This document shows positions 62,957 to 64,000 of a DNA stretch of 64,000 bases, piece by piece. Within the stretch, counting starts at the first letter, position 1; the number at the start of each line of letters is the position of its first letter. This DNA is from CAVSRC01 sp963743015 (GTDB lineage: Bacteria; Pseudomonadota; Alphaproteobacteria; Rhizobiales; Kaistiaceae): assembly GCA_963743015.1 (NCBI GenBank), contig CAVUOD010000014.1:186001-250000 (forward strand), given 5' to 3'. The notes beneath the pieces are model-generated. The model searched no databases and was not told the DNA's origin. It saw only the letters and a program-made list of their open reading frames with translations. The position numbers were made by a program, and so were the translations under genes.

Positions 62957-64000
62957 ATGTATTTAGGCCTTGATCTCGGCACCAGCGGCCTGAAGGGCGT
63001 CGCCATCGGCGAAGACCAGGCCGTCGTCGCCACGGCAGCGGCACCGTTGGGTGTTTCGCGGCCGGAAGACGGTTGGTCGGAACAGGAACCAGCCGACTGG
63101 ATCGATGCCGCCGAGCGCGTGCTCGACGAACTCGCTGCGGCAATCCCCATCGCGGAGGTTCGCGGCATCGGCCTGTCGGGTCAGATGCACGGTGCCACGC
63201 CGATCGGCACGGCCGATGCGGTGCTGCGCCCGTCGATCCTGTGGAACGATACGCGCTCGGGACCGGAAGCGGCCGAAATGGACGCGCGCCCACTCTGGCG
63301 CGCCATTTCCGGAAACATCGTCTTCCCCGGTTTCACGGCCCCGAAGCTTGCCTGGATGCGCAATCACGAACCCCGGCTCTTCGAACAAGTCCGCAAGGTT
63401 CTCCTGCCCAAGGACTATCTGCGACTTTGGCTGACGGGAGAGTATGTCAGCGAAATGTCGGACGCTGCCGGCACCTGCTGGCTCGATACCGGCGCACGCG
63501 ACTGGTCGGATACGCTCCTGGCGGATTCGGGGCTGACGCGCGATCACATGCCGCGACTGGTGGAGGGCTCCGAGGTCTCGGCCGTACTGAAGCCCGCGCT
63601 CGCCCGGCGCTGGGGCTTTCGCAAGGACGTGGTGGTGGCCGGGGGCGCCGGCGACAATGCCGCAGCAGCGGCAGGCGCCGGCCTGATCAGGGCCGGCGAA
63701 GGATTCGTCTCGCTGGGCACTTCGGGCGTGCTGTTCGTCGCCAACGACAGCTATGCTCCGGCACCCGAGACAACCGTGCACACCTTCTGCCACGCCCTGC
63801 CCGCGCGCTGGCATCAGATGGGCGTCGTCCTCTCCGCCACCGACGCGCTCAACTGGCTGGCGGCCATGCTCAAGGCCGAGGCGTCGGCGCTGACCGGAGC
63901 GCTCGGCCCGCTGCAACCACCGGGGCGCACGCTGTTCCTGCCCTATCTCGGCGGGGAACGGACGCCTCTCAACGACGCCAGCATCCGCGGTGCCTTTCTC
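62957..64000 (+). CDS. xylB: Xylulokinase, 5' part (cut by window end)
   Basis: The frame is open from the ATG at 62957 to the window end, giving about 348 residues. It begins MYLGLDLGTSGLKGVAIGED (phosphate-1 motif) and contains the xylulokinase-type GIGLSGQMHGATPIGTADAVLRPSILWNDTRS, LPKDYLRLWLTGEYVSEMSDAAGTCWLDT, VAGGAGDNAAAAAGAG and FVSLGTSGVLFVAN segments. The SGQMHG word is typical of xylulokinases. It phosphorylates D-xylulose to D-xylulose 5-phosphate, the natural sink for xylitol or D-arabitol oxidised by the cluster's dehydrogenases. The C-terminal FGGY signature lies beyond the window. Confidence 0.93.
   Translation, partial: MYLGLDLGTSGLKGVAIGEDQAVVATAAAPLGVSRPEDGWSEQEPADWIDAAERVLDELAAAIPIAEVRGIGLSGQMHGATPIGTADAVLRPSILWNDTRSGPEAAEMDARPLWRAISGNIVFPGFTAPKLAWMRNHEPRLFEQVRKVLLPKDYLRLWLTGEYVSEMSDAAGTCWLDTGARDWSDTLLADSGLTRDHMPRLVEGSEVSAVLKPALARRWGFRKDVVVAGGAGDNAAAAAGAGLIRAGEGFVSLGTSGVLFVANDSYAPAPETTVHTFCHALPARWHQMGVVLSATDALNWLAAMLKAEASALTGALGPLQPPGRTLFLPYLGGERTPLNDASIRGAFL

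Overview
The window reads as chromosome of a GC-rich (mid-60s percent) alphaproteobacterium, most likely a Hyphomicrobiales/Rhizobiales member. This is inferred from gene families: ACR3-type ars operon, SorC-controlled polyol ABC cluster, IlvD/Edd-type pentonate dehydratase, TRAP system, ubiTUV, and the transglutaminase/ATP-grasp/alpha-E cluster. No rRNA, tRNA, CRISPR array, insertion sequence or phage gene was recognised.

Layout. 1-7.1 kb: 3' end of one RND pump gene, then a minus-strand operon adaptor-RND pump-ECF sigma factor-small membrane protein-periplasmic metal-sensor-like protein. 7.3-9.3 kb: secreted alpha/beta hydrolase and an unknown membrane protein. 9.4-15.9 kb: hldE, a VapBC-type toxin-antitoxin pair with a clear palindromic operator, a [2Fe-2S] sugar-acid dehydratase with its GntR regulator, rfbC, and a MetE-like methyltransferase. 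16.1-22.4 kb: ribose-type ABC importer, divergent FGGY kinase and aldo/keto reductase. 22.6-26.1 kb: diguanylate cyclase, small membrane protein, a relict of a branched-chain-type ABC ATPase beside an orphan MarR-like operator, and a CYTH-CHAD protein. 26.2-34.2 kb: feoAB and ubiTUV, each preceded by an FNR/FixK-like box (an apparent micro-oxic/anaerobic theme), with unknown membrane proteins, a YdeI-like protein and a PiT-like transporter between them. 34.3-44.6 kb: GH4 glycosidase, a short MprF-like protein, then three convergent genes (transglutaminase-DUF2126, circularly permuted ATP-grasp/alpha-E, transglutaminase). 44.8-48.1 kb: polyol dehydrogenase and arsR-arsC-acr3. 48.2-54.1 kb: accessory-looking stretch with a dctM relict, a TRAP transporter (order P-M-Q), IclR, cupin and GntR genes; its AT-rich control regions hold two clean palindromes. 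54.4-64 kb: polyol uptake and catabolism, with SBP, two permeases, small membrane protein, xylitol-dehydrogenase-like gene, ATPase and SDR on the minus strand, divergent from a SorC regulator, HAD phosphatase and a xylulokinase cut by the window end.

At least six otherwise intact genes are broken by apparent single-base insertions (near 15884, 24471, 25171, 43569, 56016, 57203, 59845), and one permease may lack a base at its 5' end (59416-59419). This looks more like consensus indel error than gene decay, so those genes are described as full-length families with an interrupted frame.
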